A DNA stretch of 64,000 bases from Anaspis maculata (Eukaryota > Arthropoda > Insecta > Coleoptera > Scraptiidae), in contig OX421962.1 of the NCBI GenBank assembly GCA_949128115.1, positions 102,950,836-103,014,835 of the forward strand, given 5' to 3'. Under the pieces are notes generated by a model that saw only the letters and a program-made list of their open reading frames with translations, was not told the DNA's origin and ran no database searches. Shown here piece by piece: positions 1 to 12,200 of the stretch; position 1 is the first letter of the stretch; each line of letters opens with the position of its first letter. The position numbers and the translations under genes were made by a program.

Positions 1-171
1 GAAGTAATGATTACAAACAAAAATCGTATACACGACCAGTAGTTGATTTTTTTTTATTCATAATTCTGCCACTAACAGTTTGAGATTTTTTTGAAATAAA
101 GGATCTAGAAGGGTTTGCAGGACTACCATTGGGGTACCATTGGAGGTTATGAGGACTACCATCATAACCTC

Positions 172-585
172 AAAAATAAAAGTCGAAGAATTTTCAAAAT
201 ATTTTTTGTAGGCTTCATAATACACTGCGCGGCTTTTGAAGTGGATATTGCGAGTTTCTTGTAAATTAAGTATCAAATTCTCCTGCACAACATTATTGGC
301 AGGTATTATCGAAAATTCAATGTAATGGGTAGTATTAATAAAAAATAAGCATAAGCATTTGCTTGGATTTCATAGGCGTTGCTAGGGAAAGTCTGCTTAG
401 CAACTCCTCAAAAACCTAAGCAAATGCTCATGCTTATTTTTTATCGATAATACCCAATGATTTGATGATTTAATTATCAATTATGCCAGTAATAGTATAC
501 AGGAGAATTTAATGTACAAGAAACTCGCAATATCCACTTCAAAAGACGCGCAGTAGGTATAGGTATAGATTTCGACTTTTTTTAA
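172..585. repeat. 413-bp imperfect palindrome (MITE-like)
   Basis: The left arm, from AAAAGTCGAA at about 178, is mirrored by TTCGACTTTT ending near 580. The inner parts also pair: ATATCCACTTCAAAAG near 528 against CTTTTGAAGTGGATAT near 232, and the AAGCAAATGC segments around 360 and 418. The pairing continues to a small central GTTGCT...AGCAAC stem at 377-403. No protein is encoded. It is most likely a foldback-type non-autonomous element; no target-site duplication was identified. Confidence 0.7.
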
Positions 586-3237
586 CCACCCCGTATAACT
601 AACTCAAATACAACCCAGGGCGTAATTTTGACTCCCAGTTTTGTTCACTGTGAATACCTACTATATAAAATTTTGAATGCAAACATGGAATATCACAAGA
701 AATCTTGAAGTTCATGAACTTGGTGAAACTCGAGGCCAAACCTAATTAGTAGATAACATTTTTCCCTTTTCTTAAGTTTGATTTGGTTTGAGTTACGAGC
801 GAAAGCCAAGAAATCGGTGATAACGAACCATATTCTTTTCTTAGTTCAATTGAAAAAGTCTTTCTCTCTTTCTTGACTTCCAAAGGTCTAAAGGTCACTT
901 ATTTTCACTGAGTATTTTCTTGCTGAGTTGATTCAAACATATCGGCTCAGAACTGGTGTGAGGCGCATGAAGCACTTTTTAAAGGATGTTCTTCCAGGCA
1001 GTGATAAAAAATCGCGAAATAAAGATAACCTGCATTTTCAAAATAACCGATAAAAGAATAAGATTGAGTCAGGAAGAAGTAAATTTGAGTTTTTCTTCGA
1101 AAATTATGAATACAATGTGGAAAAATCAGCAAAAAATTAGTTCAGAACAATTTAGGGTAATGCCGGAATCTGGCAAAGCTCCAGAAGTGTTAGAAAAATC
1201 TTGCGAAAAATTTAGGTTTCCAATTTTGGAAAGTATTAGCGCTCCAAAAATGGGACTTGAAGCCCCATTATTTTCGTTATCTAGAACGATTTTAGTGAAC
1301 TTTATGGAGGCCCTTTTTTGAAAGTATTTCAAAATTCCATTCAATTACAGGGTGAGGCATAATTCCTGAAAATACAGTTTTTCAAATACCTATCTAAACT
1401 GCTGGAAAAATTAGTTGTTGGTAACGAAAAAATCATTTGACTTTGGTAAACAACGACTTTTGTGTGCAATGAGCGAGTCCAGCTCTGTTTTTGGAGTTGG
1501 TTAGCTCATTCTCCCTTAATCTGTTCTATATGGAAGGAAATATCAAGAACCAAATCGAAGATTCAAATTTCTACAGGGTGATATTCAACAGTTTTTACGT
1601 AGTCCCACTCACCACTTTTTTAAACTTCAATGCAAAAGTCATAATGATGTGTGATCTCGAAAGGGTTTCCGAATTCCTCGCCGAATTCCTTGGATCGGAA
1701 GTTTTACAATGAAGACATGATTTTTTTTTCAGGGAAGGGTAAAAGAAAAGCAGCGCGTATCTCCCTGAGGGATCAAATCCCCCGGCTCTCCTCTATTCTT
1801 GCTAGCAGAAAATTGTACACAACGCTGGTCGTGAATGGATCACATTAATTGGTCATCGATTTCGTTTTGCAAAGTCTTGTCACGTCCGGTGATCTGGGTG
1901 GCCAAGTCTTGTGACAAAATATCAAAAAGCCATTTAAACACCCATCAACAGATCATTATTAGGTACTTAAATGCATTGCAAACTATTACTTCGAACATCC
2001 TCAAGTACCTACCTATCTGTCAAAATATTTCAAGTGGGTACGTACCTACTAATCGCGACAGGTCACATAACCGCATTCTTGGAAACTCGGATGGAACTTG
2101 TAACAATTAGCAATATTTCGTTCTCCACAAGTAGAGGTAGGTACCCATTTGTTAATTGAGATTTTAATTATGCCTTAATTAACCTTTGTGACACTAGGTA
2201 GGTATACTATTATTGCCCATTGCTAACGCCAATGATAAACGTGTCCGACCTCTCAACCTGCGACGTTTAGTCATCCATATCGTGTGCATCTAAAGACAAA
2301 TAATTCAATGAAACCACTTTAGAATTTAATTCTCAATTTCCAACTCCAAGGTTTTCTGACGATATTTTTTTTCTCTAGAACGACTTGTATGAAACTATCT
2401 TTATTAATGAGTTTCTTATACAATTAAAGTGAAAAATATACATAGCTATGAGATCTAAAAATAAAATAGGCTTAAATTAGAGGTAATTTTGATATGATTG
2501 AGCCTTCAACTATCTATACTGGGTATTTATAGAATCAGTGGAATATCACTACAAATACAAGAGAGAGGAGATACAGATAATGCGGCAATCGCCCGTTCCT
2601 TTTTATTCCCGCCTGCATAATCGTTGTGTTCATATCGAAATTATCATATTCGTCATGAATTATTGATGGCATATAGTTTGTACAGTTGTAGTAGTCCGCG
2701 CCTCACATGAGTTCCCTGGTTAATGATGAGATACTTGAACGGCAGGTCATAACGATTAAAAAACGGTCTTTGTCATGAGTTGGGTTTGTTCGTTAATGAA
2801 TGATTCATTTTTCGGTTGGTATACTTCCAGGTATTCCACGCGGTTTTTTCGTCGAATCTGCTCTGTATTTAAAGTCATATGCAAAGAAAACAATGGAACC
2901 AGGACCGCGGTCAAAGAACCAAAGAGTTTGCGCCAGTTCTTTAAACTCTCAGCTCTGTTGCCAGACCACAAGACGGAAAGTTACGGAATCGAAGGCCGCG
3001 CGTTGGATAGAAGAAGCATGGCAAAGAAGTTAATGATTAGTTAGTTGTCTCATCGGTTGCCACAGGAAACACGACCGACACGATTCTGATGAACGTCTTG
3101 CTCGAGGCGATTGTTTTACTAGAGAGCGATTAACAATCGATGCGAGATTAGCGGAGAGATTAGAAAAAAATGCGGCATAATGTCTCTGTGTTAATTCTCA
3201 GAACTGCAGTTATTAATAAAGAGCTTTGTAATTCCAG
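586..3237. other. Gene-less stretch upstream of the first SLC12 exon
   Basis: No supported gene. Short overlapping frames around 986-1344 and 2756-3044 lack recognisable domains or splice context. The region should lie within or near the 5' part of the SLC12 gene, yet no exon resembling its N-terminal cytosolic tail was found. The word TACCTAC and its complement recur at 2012, 2042, 2135 and 2200. Confidence 0.5.
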
Positions 3238-6200
3238 ACACAAGCACTGTCCAACACATTAAACGGCAAAGCGTCTTCTATCATCGAAGGACAGATCAAA
3301 TTCGGATGGATCCAAGGCGTGCTGATACGATGCCTCCTCAACATCTGGGGTGTCATGCTTTTCCTCCGCCTCTCGTGGGTGGTAGCTCAAGCTGGAACTG
3401 GTGAGTGATCCTTTGGTAGTCTTCAATTGATTTTTATCAATTTCCGAATTTGTTCCGCAGGACAAGCTTTTGTGTTGATTCTGACGACCACGGTGGTGAC
3501 TTCGATTACGGCCCTGTCGATGTCCGCCATCAGCACCAACGGTGTCATCAAAGGAGGTTCGTGATATATGCTCCGACATAGTATTACGCAAACGCAAAAA
3601 ATTGACGCTGTTTTCTCTAGGAGGGACGTACTACATGATATCGAGAAGTTTGGGTCCGGAATTCGGCGGATCCATAGGGCTGATTTTCTCTTTGGCCAAT
3701 GCCGTGGCGTGCGCCATGTACGTGGTGGGTTTCTGCGAGTCTTTGGGCGACCTTTTGGACAGTTACAGCCTGCAAATCGTCGACGGTGGCGTCCACGATG
3801 TCCGAATCATCGGATGCATAACCATCGTGCTTTTGACCGGAGTTGTGGTTATAGGAATGGAGTGGGAAGCTAAGGTGGGTTTCGTCTGACTTGCTCCGTT
3901 TCGTTTCATACAAACCATATACTTATACAAACAGACTACAGAGTGATCCTAAACGAACTATAGGTAATTTTGATGTACTAGGTACTGCTTGTTGTCGGAT
4001 CAACAAGGGGGAATACATATTATTAGTATTTTTGTGAATCTAGTCGGATCAGCAGTTATTTCTATAGCCTCTTACCAGTAGAATTTTCTTGTGGTAAATC
4101 ATTCAGTGTTATCTGCCTGACTCGACCATACATCATTCAGTTGGGATATGTATGGATAAGCTCAAAAAAATCTGATGCGCGATTCTCATCTCATTTCAAC
4201 AAGTAAACGATGTATTTTTGAAGATTCTCCTACACCTGCTATGACCAAAACGGACCTTTCTCGGCTGGTATCAGTGGTATCCGCTGTAGCTCTTTATAGA
4301 AAAAAAAAAGAAATTGTATGTGTCATTTATGAGCGACAGTTTTGCCTTGTCCAAGCAGTTACCTTGGTGTGGCTCGATTAGAAATAAATCCGGGCCTATG
4401 GGAACAGGCGCGACGCATGATGTTGGGCGCGCGCAGGTTGAATCTGCAAAATCCCGTTTTTCTTTTGAAAAAGATCTTTCCATTTTGAAGCAATTTACAC
4501 CCTTAACGCACCATTTTCTGATGGTTTTGATATGGGCGAATGTATCAACTTCCGATGGATTGATAGTTATCAATTGAATTGTGAGGAACTACTTTTCAAT
4601 GCGTCAATCACTTAATGGTTGCAACGCTAGCTGTCGGGTTTATACCGTGCAACTTCGCGGTTGGTTCCTGGTTGTCTTTGTATAAGCCCGAAAAGCTGTG
4701 TACATGGACCTTGTCAAGTTCCTGGTTGGTTTCTTATGGGCCTGAAAAGCTGCGATCGCTTGTCACTTTCTGAGCTCTGTTGCAATGATGTAGCATTTTC
4801 CTTTTTTTGCCGTTCTCCTTCACTCCCTCCATTTCCATTTCTTTTTATCTCCTTTGCCGTTCTTTATTTATGCTATCTGTTTTTCCCTTCAATGATTTTG
4901 GAGTGCGATTTACTCACCTTCCCACCCACCAAGCACCCCTTTTCGCTCCCAGGTCCCGTTACTAGGAAATCAATCTTCTTTTTTAAGACAACTTTGTTCT
5001 ATCACTTTCTCACGTATTGTTTAATCTTCTTACCCACCCGGCACCCAGTTCGCTCCTGGGTTCCGTAACAGAAAAAAGGCATTTGGTCTTTTCTATCACT
5101 CTTTCAAGTCTTCTTTGTGGGGTATTTAAGCTTCTTACCCACTCAGCACCCTAGTTAGTTCCCTGATCCCGTAACCAGAAATGAGGTTATACAGAAAAAT
5201 GCAAGAATAAGCCACATTTTTTCTTTGAATTTTTATTCAACATGGTATTTTGAGGTTTTTTCATGTTTCACGACGCATCTGTGTACAGGTGATCCACCGA
5301 GATTCCCCCCCCCCCTTTTTTTCTCGTTTCCCGTTGTAATAAATTGGTGAGGAAAGGAATTTTTCCCAACCATTTTTCGCATAGAGTTCAAATTTGGACA
5401 CAATTTTCTTATATTTATAGCTCGTCTTATAGTTTACACTTATACAGTGTTTCAAAAAAATGTCCAAATTTTTAAATTTTTGACACCTTGTGTTTAAATA
5501 TTGGAAATGATGCGGCTTTTTGTTCTGAGGCCAGATATATAATTTGACATTTGAATGAGATTATATCGTCCGTTTTTTATTTTAAGCCCCAGCCCGTAGC
5601 ACCTTTATCATGGGTTTCACACCCAATATATTATATATTTTTGAAATCAGAAAAACAAGATCTTTTGAGTGATGATATGTCAAATTATTTTTGACAGATG
5701 TCATTTTTTGACAAATGACAGAATATTACTTGTGATAGATCATTTTGAAGCCCATAAAATTCTGAGGAGAACTGTGTTTTTATTTTTGAAATAGGGTGTC
5801 TTTTACAGCTTCTAGGGGTCTTTCAATGTGAAAAAATGTCAATTCCAGAAATAACCACTCAATAAGTAATAGGTATTTTTGATATCAACTAATGGTGATG
5901 ATCCTGATTTTTAAATTGTCCAAATTATTGGGAAACTCTATAAACACGTTATCTTTCAGGTAAGTTCATAAAAAAATCGAGGGGACTCATATCTGGCAAG
6001 CTCGGATGTCGTCGCGTTGGGCCGGTAGTTGCAATTCACTGATCGTCGAATCTTTCATTCAAGGAACCAAGAGGCGGTCATTTGGAGCAACTTCCTTAGG
6101 ACATTTTTTGTTTCATTGTGATTAATTGATAATCATTATCATTAGTTAACATTGAAAATAGGTACTTGTTTCACCTACTTACTTATTATGTATTTCTGAA

Positions 6201-9200
6201 ATTCAACTTTTTTTTCCTATTGAAAGACCCCTAGAGACTGTGAAAGACACCCGATTCTAAAAAATAAAACACAGTTTGCTTCAGAATTTTATGGGCTTCA
6301 AAATGATGTATTACAAGTACTATTCTGTCAATTGTCAAAAAATGACATCTGTCAAAAATAATTTGACATATCATCAGTCGAAAGATCTTGTTTTTGTGAT
6401 TTCAAAAATATATAATATATTGGGTGTGAAACCCATAATAAAGGTGCTACGGGCTGGGGCCTAGAATAAAAAACGGACGGTATACAGGTGTTCATCTTAA
6501 CACTTCCCACCACAGATTTCTCCCCGCCAAATTTGTTCCAAGAAAAACGCCGGAACAGGTCGATTTTTATTTTGAAGGGGACATCTAGGACACGTATTGC
6601 CAAATTCTCATCGATGAAAATCGACCTGTTCCGGCGTTCTTCTTGTGAAAAATTTGGCGGGGAGAAATCTGGGGTGAGAAGTGTAAAAGTGAACACCCCG
6701 TATATGATCTTCTTCATATATCAAATTACATAATCTGGACTCAGAAGAAAAAGCCGCATCATTTTCAATATTTACATACAAGGGGTCGAAAAAATTTGAT
6801 TTTTTTTTTGAAACACCCTGTATACTATAAGATACAAAACATGATGGTGTCCAAATTTGTACTCTACGGGAAAAATGATTGGGAAAAATTCATTCCAGCA
6901 AGAAAAATTCCAACAGGGAAAGGGGAAATCTCGGTGGATCACCCTATACATGACACAAGACCCCGTTAAATTTACGCGGTGAAGAAAAATAATACCTTGT
7001 GAAGAGTAGATATCTAATTCAGCACAAGAAAACAGGGGGGCCCACGATTGCTTGCAAAAAACCTACATTTTTCTACCAAGACGAAACGGAGTAAGAAGGG
7101 GAGTTTGGAACAGTGACCAAAATACATGCGAAAAGACTCAACTTTTCGGTTCAGAGATGGGCAAAAATTAAATTTTCGATCGTTTGCAACAGCCCTGTGG
7201 CGTGGGCATGTCTCGGATGAGCGGTCGAACTGAAATCGACGGCGGCCTCGGCGTCAAACCGAAGCGGTGGCGGCAATGTCTTTCATGGCGGCACCAGTGG
7301 TGCATGCAGGCGATGGGAGGCAGTGGCGCAACGTGTCTTGACGTGGGCAGTAGCGGTGTCACTTGGTGGCGGCACAACGGTGCATGCAGGCGATGGAAAG
7401 CTTTGGCGGCATAAGCGATGCGTTTGGGCGATAAGAAGCCGGCGGCGACGCCGTGGTATATTCGCGTGATGGTGATTCGGCGACAGCACCACGGCGCATT
7501 TAGGCGATGGAAGATCGGCGGTTAAAAGGCATCCAGCTGAGAGCCGTCCGAAACAGCCCGTTTGTGGGAAAACGAACGGGTAATCTCAAAACTACGCGAT
7601 AGGTTAATCAATACGAACCCTCGGCAGTCCGGAAGGAATGATCGCGTGAGATTTTACCAAGACATGGTGCAAATGGCTGATCGATTGCAAGAAAGCCAGT
7701 TTTTGACAGGTCGAATCCTCAGGAGTGTTTTATAGCGGTTTGTTTCTACTTGACCCAAAGTAAGAATTTTTTTGCCAGTATAATTGTGATATCACATGGG
7801 CGTACTACGACAATGCCGAAAAGTCATTCGGCATCGCCAGAGGCTCAGAGGATCGAAACGTAACAAAGTCGTTATATATTTCTCCAGTGATTTAGGATCA
7901 CTCTGCATAATTGTACTTATTTTTTGTTGAACATGTTGAATTTTCACAGGCACAAATCGGCTTACTCATCATCTTATTGGTCGCAATTGTCGATTTCGTC
8001 ATCGGCAGTTTTATTCCCCCCGGTGAAGAGAAAAAAGCCAAAGGTTTTGTTGGCTATAACAGTAAGGCGCCTTCTACCTACCATAGAACACTGATCGATA
8101 CCAGAACATGACCACGATTATTTTACAGCGACGCTGTTGAAAGAAAACTTCTTCCCGGACTATAGATACGCTGAAGGCGTCCAGCATGATTTCTTCAGCG
8201 TGTTTGCTATATTCTTTCCGGCAGCCACTGGAATTTTAGCTGGTGCCAACATTTCTGGAGACTTGAAAGTAAGCCTTCATCTCCCCTTTGTGTTGTACTT
8301 AGTTATGTAACTGCTTGATTTTTTTAAGGATCCTCAAACAGCTATACCGAAAGGAACGATTTTGGCAATCATCATTACCACTGTTTCGTACATTGTGATG
8401 GCTTTCATATGCGGATTTACCGTTTTGCGAGATGCAACCGGCAACGTCACCGACTACATGTACGGCAACTTCTCTGGTTGTGAACCAGGGGAATGTCTCT
8501 ATGGTCTGCACAACAGTTTTCAGGTATTACACTTACTCTAAGCAGATATGAGTTTATATTAATAATTTAACCTTTATCACATCATTATTTATCATGATTA
8601 TTTTGTTTATCAGTGTCACGTGTTTTTTTCCATTCGAGCAAATTAGGGTGAAGTTTTGTTGTGTTGGTATGTAGCTAACGGACAGCCGGCCAGTTCCCAG
8701 CGACACCGCTCTAGCTCAAACGTGGCCCAGACCTAAGACAACCGGCGAGCTTTTTCCGGAGAGCAATGAGAGTGCTGGTCGTAAGTAAGGCCACGAATAT
8801 TCAACTTTTCCGGTGTCCTAACTGATAGTCAATTCGACGTAGACAGGCCACGTCTGGTTGAGCGGTTGCAGTAGAAAACACAAGTCGGATCACAAAAACA
8901 CTCGACACAATGGCACATAATAATGAGATAAATTTAGTAACAACATTAATACCAGCCAAGACGCATTGGGCTCCACGACAAACTGGAAAGGCAGCGTGTA
9001 GAAGCCTCTACTTGTTGAGGTTAAGTACATTTGACAAGCTCCACAAAATCAATGTCCTTCTAAGAGATATTTCTCAACCTCACAGAGGCCACTTAACGTG
9101 GGCATTTTCATTCAGTTTTCCCTAGTACTGCCGCTGCTGCGCTTCGGCTTCATTTGATTAGCGGTCGCCACTAAATGGCAAAAGCGGAGATCCATCAACC

Positions 9201-12200
9201 AATCAGGCGGATGTCAGTTATCGACCGCAGCAAATTCTCGCTCCGAGAAAATTCACGTTTATCTATTTTCTATTATTTCGCAAAATGCTGAACCAATGGG
9301 TAGGGCCCTTTTGCACTTCTACTAGTGCCTGATTGCTCAATATCTTGCATTGCTTACGTTCTGCGGCCATTGGAGACTGCCCATTACGCATACATCACAT
9401 ACGGTGACGGGGACAGCTGTCACATAACCTCTGCAATAGCTCGGTACATATACCACGTCACACAACTGGCTACCACGACGTTAGCTTCTTATCAACACAA
9501 CAAAAATTTTACATAGCTCACCCTAATGAAAAAACCGTGAAAACAAATATATGAATATTTTACAAAATACTTGTTTAACAAAACGATTATTGAAAGGTGG
9601 TGGAGCTGGTGTCCGGATGGGGGCCGATCATCTACGCGGGATGCTTTGCGGCGACTTTGTCGTCGGCGCTGGCGTCCTTGGTGTCGGCGCCGAAAGTCTT
9701 CCAGGCGCTGTGCAAGGACAAGCTGTACCCCGGAATCGAATGGTTCGCCAGGGGATACGGCAAGAACAACGAGCCGATCCGCGGATACGTGCTGACCTTC
9801 ATCATTGCCGTGGCGTTCATCCTGATCGGCGAACTGAACCTGATTGCGCCTCTGATTTCGAATTTTTTCCTGGCCGCCTACACGCTGATCAATTTCTCGA
9901 CGTTCCACGCATCCCTGGCCAAACCGGTGGGATGGCGTCCCACTTTCAAGTACTACAACATGTGGCTGAGCCTTTTGGGCGCCGTTCTGTGCGTCGTGGT
10001 CATGTTCCTGATCTCGTGGTGGACGGCTTTGATCACGCTCGCAGCTCTGCTGGCCTTGTACCTCATCGTGGCCTACAGAAAACCAGGTAGGTTGGCTTTT
10101 TACAGGGTGCTTCAACATTCTTTTGCATGACAGGACAGAGTTTGCATGATACGCTTGCACCTTCCGCCTATGTCGGCCTTGAAGGTGCACATTTGACGGC
10201 GACTGCGGTTCTGCCGCTGCCTCAAGGTTTCTCTCGATCTTTCATGGGGATCTGCCGTAAGCACACTTGCTTGTAGTTAGGCAGACCGCAAAAATTAATT
10301 TTTTTACTGGCGCTTGGAGTAGTTATTCTGCCGCGCAAACATACGTCCTCGGCGTTCAGCACCTCCTCACCTTCAGAGGTTCAAACTTCAAATGGACAGT
10401 TGACAAAATGCAAATCAGCTTTCATATCTGTTACGAAACAAGTTCCATAGTGGCCGCTTTGGCGCTTCAACCTTGAATTCAGTAGGGAACCGCATTATCA
10501 CGCGACGCGACCGCATTCTGGCCGACCGTTTGTTTACTGAACGGCCTCACGGAGTCAGGGACTGACAGCTGTCGGCCTCACGGAACGCCATAGGCGTCCG
10601 TCCCAACGGGTTCTAGCTGTCAAGAGCGTGTTTATTTTGGATTTAGGTGTACAAATTCGTGTGAGGGGTGGATATGATTTGTCCGATGAGTTTCAAAACA
10701 CGTCTTTCCTGCCGAAGGAAAATTCGTAATTTGCGGATCCAGTAGGTTTCCACCCCCACCTTTCGTTATGGTAACGATTGGATACAAAATACGCTTGTTA
10801 TCCGCAAGAAACAAAAATCAAAATCCGATCAATATTCTCACTAGATTATTATTTACTAGCAATACATTCTATTTTCATAGATGTAAACTGGGGATCAACG
10901 ACGCAAGCGCAGATTTACAAGAACGCCCTTCAAGCCGTGCACCAGCTGAACTCTGTCGAAGACCACGTCAAAAATTACCGCCCGCAAATTTTGGTTCTGT
11001 CCGGAATGCCGAGCGCTCGTCCGGCTTTGGTGGATTTTGCTCACATCTTGACCAAGAACCTGTCCATGTTAGTGTGCGGCCACATCAATACTGTAAGTAT
11101 ACGTTACTGCAAGTGAATGTGCGTTTTCTTGTGAGTACGGACAAATGGTTTCATACTCGTTTTTCGTTTCAAGTCGGTTGAATATAATGGAAAAGTGAGC
11201 AACCCGCTTCGTATCTCTTCCGGTTCACGAGATAACTGTAGGTATGGGTCAAGGTAAAGGTCGTTTGAATAGAAAAAAAATTGGGGTTTTGTGGGCGCTA
11301 CACGGAGCTTGATCAACATTCTGTACGGAACGATCCATGATGTTCTGCTGATTGATCTAGTCTAACGGAACGTTGACTTGCATTGATGCATAGATGAGAA
11401 CCGTCGGTGGGCTCTTTCTTGTTCATATAAGCTATTCACGATTCAAATTAATTTTCCCGCCACAGAATCACTGCCAAAAGTAACATGCGTTGACAATGGC
11501 TGGTTGTCATTGTTACGTAACTTTGATGGCATTGGCAGTTCTGTTGTCACTATCTATTTCAATCAGTCCGCGTTCGGCAACCTCCTTGGTTCGGCAGCCA
11601 TCTTGTGGTGGGAAAAATTAATTTGAATCGCGATAGCGTTCAATGGAAAACGGACCACCTGTACATCAACTCGCCACAAGCCAAACTAACGACTAAGATC
11701 ACTGGATCCGTAGTGAGGTCACGAGAAAGAATTCCCATCTCGCTCGCACTCACGTAAAACTGTTTTTGTCGTACACCAGTTTGTACGCATTTTTGGCCCC
11801 ATTATGTCGTGACCTTACTATGGATCCAGTCATCTTACTAAGGACGGATTTAAAGCGACATTGTTACACCCTGGAGGTGCTCAAGAAAAATATAGCTCAA
11901 TTATGTAGGTTAGTTTGCAATATTCCAACGGTGTCACCATAGTATTAACATTCGCCAAATTTATAAATAGTACAGGCCAGTAAGATATCTACCCGGAAAT
12001 TTCAAAGAACGAGCTGAAATTTTAAGGGTATCTTCATAGACTCACTAGAAACAAACCCTCAAAAGTCCCCAGAAATCCCATTTGGGCAAACGCCGATATC
12101 TTGATTTTTCATACTACTTTCATTTTTTTCTGTTTTTAGCCGTCTATTCATCAACAAAACATCACAGTATGACCCGCTTTCAATGATTTTCTACTTCTCT

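Larger units (their letters stand above)
3937..7907. mobile_element. ~4-kb TIR-bounded insertion filling SLC12 intron 3
   Basis: The ends are inverted: CAGAGTGATCCTAAA at 3939-3953 and TTTAGGATCACTCTG at 7891-7905. TA precedes the left end. No transposase frame is visible inside. The interior holds a 107-bp tandem repeat, a long inverted repeat with its own nested MITE, and a GC-rich minisatellite. Removing it leaves an intron of about 100 bp, close to the neighbouring introns. It could instead be two independent copies of a short element in opposite orientation. Confidence 0.5.

Noticed and set aside
2756..3044. Possible N-terminal SLC12 exon just upstream of 3238
   Set aside because: Frames on both strands were considered, but none resembles the SLC12 N-terminal tail and no donor joins in phase 0 to the exon at 3238.
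9492..10190. 232-codon minus-strand frame
   Set aside because: Antisense of SLC12 exon 7, with Arg/Gln-rich composition typical of reversed coding sequence.
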